A DNA stretch of 6,503 bases, taken from Saprospiraceae bacterium (GTDB lineage: Bacteria > Bacteroidota > Bacteroidia > Chitinophagales > Saprospiraceae). The stretch is taken from NCBI GenBank assembly GCA_020436955.1, contig JAGQWW010000151.1:1-6503 (forward strand), read 5' to 3'. The position numbers and the translations under genes are program-made. Under the pieces are notes generated by a model. The model did not search any database. It had not been told where the DNA came from and was given only the letters and a program-made list of their open reading frames with translations. Of this stretch, positions 1 through 6,503 are shown piece after piece (within the stretch, counting starts at the first letter, position 1; every line of letters begins with the position of its first letter).

Positions 1-13
1 AAAAACCGAACCT

Positions 14-1384
14 GTGGCCAAAGCAAAAACTATATTTACCTGTACCAATTGTGGTAGTACCTCCCCCAAATGGATGGGGAAGTGCTATAGTTGTGGAGAG
101 TGGAATACTTATCAGGAAGAAGTCATTCAAAAAACATCTGAAAGGGAAGCCCGGAAAAGTACCTGGACCAAAAAAGACAATGAACCGCAGCCGGTCCCAC
201 TACCTGCAATCCAGGCCGGGGAAAAGGTTCGATTGGTAACACGGGACAATGAACTTAATCGGGTATTGGGAGGTGGCATAGTCCCGGGCTCACTGGTGTT
301 ATTAGGCGGCCAACCGGGTATTGGAAAGTCTACCTTGCTTTTGCAGGTTGTCTTGCAAATGAAGGAGACCATTTTATACGTATCCGGGGAAGAAAGTCAG
401 GACCAGATTAAAATGCGTGCTGAAAGGCTTGGGCTTCAACCGGATAATGTCTTTATTCTTACAGAGACCAATTCAGAAAAGGTTCTAAAGCATGCAGAAA
501 AACTGCAGCCTTCCCTGCTTATCATAGACTCAATTCAAACGCTTTCTTCTCCTTACATCGAATCAACGCCGGGCAGCATTTCTCAAGTGCGAGAATGTGC
601 CGGAGAGTTGCAACGTTTTGCCAAGGAAACCAATATCCCGGTCTTTATCATCGGCCATATCACAAAAGACGGCAATCTGGCCGGGCCTAAACTGCTTGAA
701 CATATCGTTGATGCGGTACTGCAATTTGAGGGAGAGCGTCATTATAGTTATCGTATCCTACGGACTTTGAAAAATAGATTTGGTTCGACCGACGAGATGG
801 GAATTTATGAGATGCAGGCCGACGGTCTGAGAGAAGTAAGTAATCCATCTGAATTGCTTTTGTCCCAAAAAGATGAAGAATTGAGTGGTTCGGCAGTTTG
901 TGCAACGGTTGAGGGCATGCGTCCTATGCTGATTGAAACACAAGCGCTGGTCACCCAGGCAGTGTATGGTAATCCTCAACGGACAGCTACCGGATTTGAC
1001 CTTCGTCGGCTAAGCATGTTGTTGGCTGTCCTGGAAAAGCGCGGAGGTTTCCCTTTTGGGATGCAGGACGTTTTTCTCAACATAGCAGGAGGTATTCGGG
1101 TAGATGATCCGGCAATTGATTTGGCTATCGTCGCAGCATTGGTTTCTTCTCTGGAAGATATTCCCTTGTCTCCAAGGATTTGTTTTGCCGGCGAGGTTGG
1201 GCTTTCAGGCGAGATTCGATCCGTCAATCGAATTGACCAGCGGATCCAGGAAGCAGACCGATTGGGATTTGAACAAATTTATATTTCAAAATATAATACA
1301 AAGGGATTGTCTCCTGAGCGGTATGCTATAGAAATAGTTACCTTAGGGAAGTTGGAGGAATTGTATGAGCGCCTTTTTGCCTGA
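14..1384 (+). CDS. radA: DNA repair/recombination protein RadA (Sms), complete
   Basis: RadA is a cytosolic RecA-like ATPase that drives branch migration of recombination intermediates and helps process stalled forks. Seen in the 456-residue product: an N-terminal C4 zinc finger (C10, C13, C24, C27), a Walker A motif GGQPGIGKST at 98-107, Walker B LLIID ending at D172, a GHITKDG segment at 214-220, and the RadA-specific KNRFG at 253-257. Residues from about 280 to the end form the Lon-protease-like domain, including GEVGLSGEIR at 393-402. This domain lacks a recognisable Ser-Lys protease dyad, as is normal for RadA, where it is structural. The length matches the family (about 450-460). The GTG start is chosen because the resulting MAKAKT N-terminus matches the usual family start; the frame is open upstream to the window edge and no Shine-Dalgarno is visible. 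The nearest gene downstream is 119 bases away, so co-transcription is uncertain. Confidence 0.96.
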   Translation: MAKAKTIFTCTNCGSTSPKWMGKCYSCGEWNTYQEEVIQKTSEREARKSTWTKKDNEPQPVPLPAIQAGEKVRLVTRDNELNRVLGGGIVPGSLVLLGGQPGIGKSTLLLQVVLQMKETILYVSGEESQDQIKMRAERLGLQPDNVFILTETNSEKVLKHAEKLQPSLLIIDSIQTLSSPYIESTPGSISQVRECAGELQRFAKETNIPVFIIGHITKDGNLAGPKLLEHIVDAVLQFEGERHYSYRILRTLKNRFGSTDEMGIYEMQADGLREVSNPSELLLSQKDEELSGSAVCATVEGMRPMLIETQALVTQAVYGNPQRTATGFDLRRLSMLLAVLEKRGGFPFGMQDVFLNIAGGIRVDDPAIDLAIVAALVSSLEDIPLSPRICFAGEVGLSGEIRSVNRIDQRIQEADRLGFEQIYISKYNTKGLSPERYAIEIVTLGKLEELYERLFA

Positions 1385-1410
1385 TGCAAAATTTTAAAAA
1401 TACTTTATGT

Positions 1411-1420
1411 TTTGATCAAA
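1411..1420. promoter_or_regulatory. Perfect 10-base palindrome in radA-asmA gap, possible operator
   Basis: TTTGATCAAA is an exact palindrome in the A/T-rich 119-base gap (1385-1503) between radA and the AsmA-like gene, 84 bases before the AsmA start codon. Its left half also supplies a TTTG, the core of the Bacteroidota -33 promoter element. I could not find a convincing partner TAnnTTTG at the right distance: the closest -7-like string, TAATTTTA at 1453-1460, is too far away and lacks the final G. A protein-binding site or promoter part is therefore only a possibility; a 10-base A/T-rich palindrome can arise by chance. The rest of the gap shows no convincing terminator or RNA structure. Confidence 0.2.
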
Positions 1421-1503
1421 TTTATAAAGGCCTCACTTCGTTAAGGTTTTCGTAATTTTATGTCTAGATTCCTGTTTCCGGTATCCAAAACCTTTTCTAT
1501 CTG

Positions 1504-4170
1504 ATGTTCAACCTTTTCAAAAAAATTGTGGTGTGGGTTGGTGGCGCCTTCCTCCTGGTGATAGGTACCGCCGTGGTTATTACTTTCTTTTTTGAAGATG
1601 AGATAGGAGATAAGCTGGTAAAAGCTGTCAATCAGCAATTGAAAACCAGTCTTAAGGTGGAAGATTTCAACCTTTCTATTTTTGGCGGTTTCCCGGATGT
1701 GTCCGCTGAATTGATCAATGTAGTTGTTGAAGATACTGAAGGCGCTCCTTTGTTGGAAGCAGAAAAAGTCGCCTTCCGTTTACAGTTTTTCAGCCTTTTT
1801 AAAAATAACATTGAAGTCAAAAAAGTAATTGCCCAAAACGGGGCCTTACAAATTCATATCGACAAATCGGGAAAGGCTAATTACGACATCATCAAACCGG
1901 CAGCTAATCCTGATAAAAGTAATAACGACCTTGCCCTTGATATTGCAGAGGCTCAGTTTCAGGATATAGAGTTGATTTATAAAAGTGAAGCCACAGCCAA
2001 TGAAGTGTACCTGGTGATGGAAAACGCTGTCTTCTCCGGTAATTTTTCTGCCCAGCAATTTGACCTGGAAAGCATGGCTAAATTGAGGAGCAGTTTTATT
2101 GAGCAAAAAGGCACACGGTTTCTTGTAGGAAAAGAAATTGGCTACATGGCTAAGGTCTTTGTCAACCTGGAAACCGGCTATTACGATTTTGCCAAGCTCG
2201 ACGTAGCAATTGAAAAAAATGTCTTTCAAATTGACGGATTTATCGACCAGGGAAAGGATGGTACTGATTATGATCTCGTTGTAAATTGTTCCAAAGGAAA
2301 CCTGCAATCGGTACTACAATTGCTGCCGGAACAATACCTCGAACCGGTTAAAGACTTTGAAGGGAGTGGTAATTTCCTGTTCAGTGCGACAGTTAAAGGG
2401 CGCCAAACCCGTTGGGCCAATCCGGCCATCAGTGCCAGGGTGACCATGGAAAATGCACGCATTACAAGTCCTCGTTTGAAAGATGACTTGAAGGATGTAG
2501 TGCTGGAAGCTTCGTTTACCAATGGCTCCAAGCGAAGCAATAAGTCCAGTATTTTCGAAATTTCAAAGCTAAAAGGGTATTTCAATAGAGAATTGTTGGA
2601 AGGTAAGTTACGAGTAGCTAACCTCGATGATCCGGATGTTTTATTACAATTGGATGGCGCCATTCCTATGCAATCCATTTTTCCACTTTTTAATAATGCT
2701 TCGATTACCGATGCCGGTGGAGAAATTGAAATCAAAAAGTTCAAACTGGAAGGGAAGTATTCGGATATGGTCAATCCTTCCCGCATTTACCTGGTCAAAG
2801 CAAGTGGTAAGCTTGAATTTGACGATGCCAGCCTGGAAGTCCACAATGAAGAGCTGGTGTTTGATAAAGGAACCCTACAGATTGAAAACAATAAATTGAG
2901 CCTTAAGGAACTTCGATTTGAAGGTGCCGGAAGCGATATGTTGTTTACCGGGGAAGTAGAGAATCTTTTGCCTGTAATTTTTGCTGACTCCCTCAATAGT
3001 AAAAACGCATTGCTGACTTTCAAATCATCATTGGTGGCTGAAGAAATGGATCTGGATCGATTGGTAGGATTAACCAAAGTGAGTGAAGAAAAAAAGGAGG
3101 CTGCCGGAAGCACCGTTGCTGTTGATTCCCTTCAAAAAGACAGAACTCAGAAACAAAGTCGGATTACCTCCTTTTTAAAAGGAACCTTTGAAGCGAAGGT
3201 GAAAGACTTTAATTACGATAAAATTGTCGGCGAAGACTTTGTGGGTAGCTTCACCATCGAAAACAACGAATTGGTGGTTAAAGGTGAGGCAAAAGGAATG
3301 GAGGGCTATTTTGACCTTGATGGCACTATGTTTTTTACTGAAGAGCCTTACCTGGTCGCAAAGATCGAAGCAAACGAAATCAACATAAAAGACTTCTTCC
3401 AACAGTCTCAAAATTTCAATCAGGACTACATTACGGACGAAAACCTTGATGGGTCCTTGACTGCAAGGATATTGATAGATGCATTTTGGAACGAAAAGGC
3501 TGAATACCAGGGCGATAAATTACATGTATTGGCAGGTCTGAGTATTGAAAATGGTGAGCTCAAAAACCTGAAGCTTTTAGAGTCATTTTCCAGTTACATC
3601 CACATGGAAGATTTGAAGCATATAAAGTTTGAGGATCTGGAAAATTGGCTGGAGATTAAAAATAACACGGTTCATCTACCGGTAATGTTTATTAGCAGCA
3701 ATGCTTTGAATATGACGGCTTCCGGTAAACATACCTTTGACCAGGAAATCGATTATTTTTTAAAAATTAATGCCGGCCAGGTCCTTGTGAATCGAATTAA
3801 GCCACATAATCCAAGTCTTGATCCACAAAGCACGCAGAAAAAAGGCTGGTTCAATTTGTATTATACCATCGATGGTACTACCAGTGATTTTGAAGTGAAA
3901 ACCAGTCGAAAAAAAGTGATGGATGCCTTTGTGCAATCTGACATTCAAAAGAAAAGAATTCAGTCTGAATTGGTGAAGGCTTTTGGCCCGATTGAATTTG
4001 ATACAGAGCCACAAGCATGGCAAGATGTTGGAGGCAGCACGCCATTCACACCGCTCAGGGAAGCGTTCAAACCGGTGGAAACCAACACGAAAATGTTTGA
4101 TAAGCCCAAAGAATCCCCAAAAAAGAAGAACAAAGTCGAAGAAGATGAATTTATAGATTGGGACAATTAA
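1504..4170 (+). CDS. AsmA-like envelope protein, membrane-anchored, complete
   Basis: The product has 888 residues. A short cytosolic N-terminus is followed by one hydrophobic segment at about 8-30, then a long region expected to lie in the periplasm. Just after the anchor comes the typical AsmA opening: QQLKTSLKVEDFNLSIFGGF at 44-63, then alternating beta-rich stretches. Residues about 526-555 form a charged, low-complexity linker (EEKKEAA, QKDRTQKQ). The AsmA C-terminal-type region lies at about 640-760, with SIENGELKNLKLLESFSSYI at 680-699, HIKFEDLEN at 706-714 and SNALNMTASGKHTFDQEIDY at 732-751. AsmA/TamB-type proteins are thought to bridge the envelope and move lipids or support outer-membrane biogenesis; the exact substrate cannot be told here. 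The tail is lysine-rich (867-877), then acidic, ending EEDEFIDWDN. The ATG at 1504 is the only good start, since an in-frame TAG lies at 1465. The next gene starts 27 bases downstream. Confidence 0.88.
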   Translation: MFNLFKKIVVWVGGAFLLVIGTAVVITFFFEDEIGDKLVKAVNQQLKTSLKVEDFNLSIFGGFPDVSAELINVVVEDTEGAPLLEAEKVAFRLQFFSLFKNNIEVKKVIAQNGALQIHIDKSGKANYDIIKPAANPDKSNNDLALDIAEAQFQDIELIYKSEATANEVYLVMENAVFSGNFSAQQFDLESMAKLRSSFIEQKGTRFLVGKEIGYMAKVFVNLETGYYDFAKLDVAIEKNVFQIDGFIDQGKDGTDYDLVVNCSKGNLQSVLQLLPEQYLEPVKDFEGSGNFLFSATVKGRQTRWANPAISARVTMENARITSPRLKDDLKDVVLEASFTNGSKRSNKSSIFEISKLKGYFNRELLEGKLRVANLDDPDVLLQLDGAIPMQSIFPLFNNASITDAGGEIEIKKFKLEGKYSDMVNPSRIYLVKASGKLEFDDASLEVHNEELVFDKGTLQIENNKLSLKELRFEGAGSDMLFTGEVENLLPVIFADSLNSKNALLTFKSSLVAEEMDLDRLVGLTKVSEEKKEAAGSTVAVDSLQKDRTQKQSRITSFLKGTFEAKVKDFNYDKIVGEDFVGSFTIENNELVVKGEAKGMEGYFDLDGTMFFTEEPYLVAKIEANEINIKDFFQQSQNFNQDYITDENLDGSLTARILIDAFWNEKAEYQGDKLHVLAGLSIENGELKNLKLLESFSSYIHMEDLKHIKFEDLENWLEIKNNTVHLPVMFISSNALNMTASGKHTFDQEIDYFLKINAGQVLVNRIKPHNPSLDPQSTQKKGWFNLYYTIDGTTSDFEVKTSRKKVMDAFVQSDIQKKRIQSELVKAFGPIEFDTEPQAWQDVGGSTPFTPLREAFKPVETNTKMFDKPKESPKKKNKVEEDEFIDWDN

Positions 4171-4184
4171 TTATTGCTCAATAA
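4171..4184. promoter_or_regulatory. Short inverted repeat in asmA-ypdA gap
   Basis: TTATTG at 4171-4176 and CAATAA at 4179-4184 are exact reverse complements separated by two bases, placed directly after the AsmA stop codon and 14 bases before the ypdA ATG. A hairpin here would be weak, because it is A/T-rich and the innermost pair would have to open to give a four-base loop. A dimeric regulator site is conceivable. No T-run follows, so it is not a terminator. The A-rich stretch after it (AATAAATAAAG) is the kind of leader often seen before Bacteroidota start codons that lack a Shine-Dalgarno. Confidence 0.2.
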
Positions 4185-4197
4185 ATAAAGACTACAT

Positions 4198-5178
4198 ATG
4201 GAAAAACTGGACCTGATAATTGTGGGTGCCGGACCTACCGGTTTGAGTTGCGGAATAGAGGCCAAAAAAGCCGGTCTGGATTTTCTTATTTTGGAAAAAG
4301 GAGTGCTTGTAAATTCCTTGTTCCATTTCCCCACCAACATGACTTTTTTCTCCACCTCCAAATTATTGGAAATTGGAGAGGTGCCTTTCATTTCACACAA
4401 TGAAAAACCTACCCGAAGAGAGGCCTTGGAATACTACAGGCGTATAAAAGAGACCTGGAAGTTGCCGGTAAAGACTTTTACACCGGTGGAAAATATTAAG
4501 AAAGTGGAAGGTGGGTACAAAGTGATTACTCCAAAGCAAGCTTATTTTACCAGGACCATCATTGTCAGCAGTGGATTTTATGATGTGCCACGGTTAATGG
4601 AAGTGCCAGGTGAAGCGTTACCAAAAGTAAAACACTATTACGATGAGGCCCATCCATATATCGGTCAGAAGGTATTGGTAGTCGGAGCGGCTAATTCTGC
4701 CTGCGATGTTGCATTGGAATTGTGGCAAAAGGGTGCAGCGGTAACGATGGCAATCCGCGAGGGTGAAATTTACCCAAGAGTGAAGTATTGGATAAAACCC
4801 AATATTGAAAACAGAATCAAAGAAGGAAGTATACCGGCCTATTTCCATACTACTGTAAAAGAGATTTTACCGGATGCAGTAATACTGCAAACACCGGAAG
4901 GGGAGAAGACGATTGAAAATGATGTGGTGATGGCGATGACGGGATATCAACCCAATTACAAGATGCTAAAGCAGTTCGGTATCGAAATTCCGGATGATGA
5001 AACCCGCATTCCTGTATATAACAATGATACATTTGAAACGAACCTTCCCGGCGTTTACCTGGCTGGAGTCGTATGTGCAGGCATGAATACCAGCAAGCTA
5101 TTCATTGAAAACACCCGTGACCACGGGGCTATTATTGTGAAGGATATTTTACAAAAAATTGGGAAAGAGGAGGAGTAG
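4198..5178 (+). CDS. ypdA: YpdA-family FAD/NAD(P)H thiol oxidoreductase (putative bacillithiol disulfide reductase)
   Basis: The 326-residue product is a two-dinucleotide-fold flavoprotein of the thioredoxin-reductase-like group, and its length and landmarks fit YpdA. Seen: an FAD-binding GAGPTG at 10-15 with the ribose-binding acidic residue in LILEKG (E33); the YpdA-like stretch FPTNMTFFSTSKLLEIGEVP at 44-63; a second Rossmann motif GAANSA at 163-168 for NAD(P)H; TGYQPNY at 248-254; and the closing FAD segment GVYLAGVVCAG at 285-295. There is no CxxC redox pair of the thioredoxin-reductase kind. In Firmicutes YpdA reduces oxidised bacillithiol with NADPH in the cytosol, and its Cys14, in GGGPCG, is reported to matter for activity. 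Here the same position is Thr14; the nearest cysteine is C18. The function is therefore assigned at family level only. The 27-base gap after the AsmA-like gene suggests co-transcription. The ATG at 4198 begins immediately before the FAD fold, as expected. Confidence 0.85.
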   Translation: MEKLDLIIVGAGPTGLSCGIEAKKAGLDFLILEKGVLVNSLFHFPTNMTFFSTSKLLEIGEVPFISHNEKPTRREALEYYRRIKETWKLPVKTFTPVENIKKVEGGYKVITPKQAYFTRTIIVSSGFYDVPRLMEVPGEALPKVKHYYDEAHPYIGQKVLVVGAANSACDVALELWQKGAAVTMAIREGEIYPRVKYWIKPNIENRIKEGSIPAYFHTTVKEILPDAVILQTPEGEKTIENDVVMAMTGYQPNYKMLKQFGIEIPDDETRIPVYNNDTFETNLPGVYLAGVVCAGMNTSKLFIENTRDHGAIIVKDILQKIGKEEE

Positions 5179-5185
5179 GAAAATA

Positions 5186-5218
5186 GCTATTGGCTGCCAA
5201 AAGCTAACAGCCAATAGC
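5186..5218. terminator. Bidirectional hairpin terminator between convergent ypdA and recQ
   Basis: GCTATTGGCTG at 5186-5196 and CAGCCAATAGC at 5208-5218 are exact reverse complements, giving an 11-bp stem with an 11-base loop (5197-5207). It lies between the ypdA stop on the plus strand and the recQ stop on the minus strand. Read in the recQ direction the stem is followed at once by TATTTTCC, a fair U-tract. Read in the ypdA direction the T-run (5227-5230) begins eight bases after the stem, so it is a weaker intrinsic terminator that way. Position, perfect pairing and flanking T-runs support shared termination. Confidence 0.72.
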
Positions 5219-5226
5219 CAAAGGCC
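5196..5226 (+). repeat. Degenerate 7-base tandem repeat, about 4.4 units
   Basis: The gap reads as consecutive 7-base units: GCCAAAA (5196-5202), GCTAACA (5203-5209), GCCAATA (5210-5216), GCCAAAG (5217-5223), then a partial GCC. All four full units fit GCYAAHR. On the opposite strand, the left arm of the hairpin reads GCCAATA then GCTA (5194 down to 5184), so the array is present in both orientations and this generates the stem. The last sense codons of recQ also contain GCCAATT on the minus strand, so the repeat pattern reaches into the end of that gene. Origin and function are unknown. Confidence 0.6.
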
Positions 5227-5228
5227 TT

Positions 5229-6503
5229 TTAATTGGCCATTTCAGACAAGAATTTGATTCTCACCAGTTGAATTTCTTCGATGGTGATATCGTCTTCCTG
5301 CAATTCCTGGTATGCAGCTTCCGGATCGTCAGTTTCAGCTTCACGGAAGTAATCGTAGATATCTTCCTGCGTATATTCGTCTACCTGCTCATCGAGGTAA
5401 TAATCCAGATTTACTTTTGTGCCACTGATAACAATTGCATCCAATTCGTCCATCAGCTCTTCCATGGTCAAGTCATTTTGACTGGCAATCTCAGGCAACG
5501 GCAATTTGCGGTCGATGGCTTTGATGATTTCAACCTTGATTTTTGATTTGTTTGCTACCTGTTTAATAACAAAATCGGTAGGTCTTTCTATCTCATTTTC
5601 CTCAACATATTGCTTGATAAGGTCGAGGAAAGGTTTAGCATAACGTTTTGCTTTACCCAAACTTACCCCACTCACTTTGGTCATATCGTCCATGGAGATA
5701 GGATACTGGGTTGCCATATCGTCCAAACTGGGATCCTGGAAGATTACAAACGGTGGAACTCCTTTCTTCTTGGCTTCCTGTTTACGAAGGTCCTTCAGCA
5801 TTCGAACGAGCGTGGTGTCCAATACAGCTGTTTTTCCGGAAGAGCTGTCATCTTCAATATCCAATTCATCATAATTGTGATTGATTGGAATCTTGAAGGA
5901 TTGTGGGTCACCCAGGAATACTTTTCCTTCCTCTGTAACTTTCAACACGCCGTAGGTCTCAATATCCTTCCGTAAAAATTTATGAAGGATAGCCTGACGT
6001 AAAACTGAGCTCCAGAAGGTCTCGTCTTTGTCCTTACCTACGCCAAATAACGGCCGTTGCGTAAAACGGAAATCTTTCATTTCCTTGGTTTCTTTTCCGG
6101 TAAGGAAGTCAACCAGGGTTTTCAAAGTATAATTTTCATCCAGGTTCAGCACTGCTTGCAAAGCATTCTTCATTTCTTCCTGGACCTCCACTTTTTCTTT
6201 TGGATTTTTACAATTGTCGCACATCTTGTTGCACTCTTCCACTTCAAAGTCTTCCCCAAAATAAGACAACAAGAATTGACGACGGCAGGAGGTCGTTTCA
6301 GCGTAAGCTTCCACTTCCTGCATCAACAAACTACCCATTTCGCGTTCCGCCACCGGTTTGTCGCGCAAGAATTTTTCAAGCTTCAAAATATCCTTGTATG
6401 AATAAAAAGCCACACAGCGACCTTCCAATCCGTCTCTACCGGCACGTCCGGTCTCCTGATAGTAATTTTCTATACTTTTTGGAATATCGTAATGAATGAC
6501 AAA
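5229..6503 (-). CDS. recQ: ATP-dependent DNA helicase RecQ, 3' part (5' end beyond window)
   Basis: RecQ is a 3'-to-5' DNA helicase acting in recombination and fork repair. The frame is open from the window edge at 6503 to TAA at 5231-5229, giving 424 residues; the N-terminal ATPase lobe (usually about 300 residues) is outside. Numbering from the edge: helicase lobe 2 ends with FVIHYDIPKSIENYYQETGR at 1-20, running into motif VI GRAGRDG (19-25) with its arginine finger. A zinc-binding segment follows with C73, C91, C95 and C98, spacing CX17CX3CX2C. The RQC winged-helix domain is about 104-205, an acidic linker about 212-222, and the HRDC domain about 223-303. Residues 304-424 are an extra helical, acidic region ending FLSEMAN, with helix-turn-helix-like stretches (for example 306-355). 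A TTG at 6428 is an internal Leu codon within GRDGLEGR and not the start. The gene is convergent with ypdA; the gap is 50 bases. Confidence 0.95.
   Translation of the reverse strand, partial: FVIHYDIPKSIENYYQETGRAGRDGLEGRCVAFYSYKDILKLEKFLRDKPVAEREMGSLLMQEVEAYAETTSCRRQFLLSYFGEDFEVEECNKMCDNCKNPKEKVEVQEEMKNALQAVLNLDENYTLKTLVDFLTGKETKEMKDFRFTQRPLFGVGKDKDETFWSSVLRQAILHKFLRKDIETYGVLKVTEEGKVFLGDPQSFKIPINHNYDELDIEDDSSSGKTAVLDTTLVRMLKDLRKQEAKKKGVPPFVIFQDPSLDDMATQYPISMDDMTKVSGVSLGKAKRYAKPFLDLIKQYVEENEIERPTDFVIKQVANKSKIKVEIIKAIDRKLPLPEIASQNDLTMEELMDELDAIVISGTKVNLDYYLDEQVDEYTQEDIYDYFREAETDDPEAAYQELQEDDITIEEIQLVRIKFLSEMAN

Noticed and set aside
1426..1450. Possible radA terminator (CCT to AGG pairing followed by TTTT)
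   Set aside because: Only three base pairs form, too weak for an intrinsic terminator.
1384..1455. A 23-codon reading frame whose ATG overlaps the radA stop (TGATG), starting MQNFKNTL
   Set aside because: The stop-start overlap looks like translational coupling, but the peptide is short, has no recognisable features, and lies in an A/T-rich gap where such frames are expected by chance.
1846..2786. Two long minus-strand frames (153 and 172 codons) opposite the AsmA-like gene
   Set aside because: Their translations have no family resemblance and low-complexity composition, and they lie wholly inside a well-supported gene on the other strand.
3089..3100. Strong Shine-Dalgarno-like AAAAAGGAGG inside the AsmA-like gene
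   Set aside because: It encodes the Lys/Glu-rich linker, no start codon lies at a suitable distance, and Bacteroidota rarely rely on this signal.
5165..5179. GAGGAGGAG at the end of ypdA as a ribosome binding site for a downstream plus-strand gene
   Set aside because: It encodes the Glu-rich C-terminus and is followed by the hairpin and a convergent gene; no plus-strand gene starts there.
6426..6428. TTG as the start of a short 399-residue RecQ-like protein
   Set aside because: The frame continues unbroken to the window edge and the upstream codons spell the conserved end of the RecQ helicase core, including GRAGRDG, so TTG is an internal Leu codon.
14..6503. A DNA-repair island or defence system built from radA and recQ
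   Set aside because: Both are common housekeeping genes, on opposite strands, separated by two unrelated genes, with no nuclease, toxin, methyltransferase or mobile-element gene in view.

Overview
The window looks like ordinary chromosomal DNA from a member of the Bacteroidota, plausibly near the Saprospiria/Chitinophagia. That placement is an inference from three things: the AsmA-like protein is of the long Bacteroidota kind, the YpdA-like flavoprotein resembles those of this phylum, and the RecQ carries a long C-terminal extension after its HRDC domain. Start codons have no clear Shine-Dalgarno sequences and the leaders are A/T-rich, which also fits. There are no insertion sequences, integrase genes, tRNA or rRNA genes, CRISPR arrays or signs of recent transfer.

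Layout. Positions 14-1384 (+) hold a complete radA (Sms) gene. A 119-base gap follows. Positions 1504-4170 (+) encode a complete 888-residue AsmA-like envelope protein. After only 27 bases, 4198-5178 (+) encodes a 326-residue YpdA-type FAD/NAD(P)H oxidoreductase, probably on the same transcript. A 50-base convergent gap follows, with a perfect 11-bp hairpin built from degenerate 7-base repeats. Positions 5229-6503 (-) hold the last 424 residues of a RecQ DNA helicase whose N-terminal half lies beyond the right edge. The coding strand of recQ extends past the TTG at 6428 to the window edge, so the gene is truncated by the window and not short.

How the genes relate. RadA and RecQ both act in homologous recombination and fork repair, but they are on opposite strands and separated by two unrelated genes, so I do not read them as one module. 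The AsmA-like protein probably works in the cell envelope. The YpdA-like protein is a cytosolic thiol or redox reductase. I see no new defence or mobile system here. The points most worth checking are the heptamer repeat and hairpin between ypdA and recQ, the Thr at the position where the studied YpdA has a key Cys, and the charged C-terminal tail of the AsmA-like protein.
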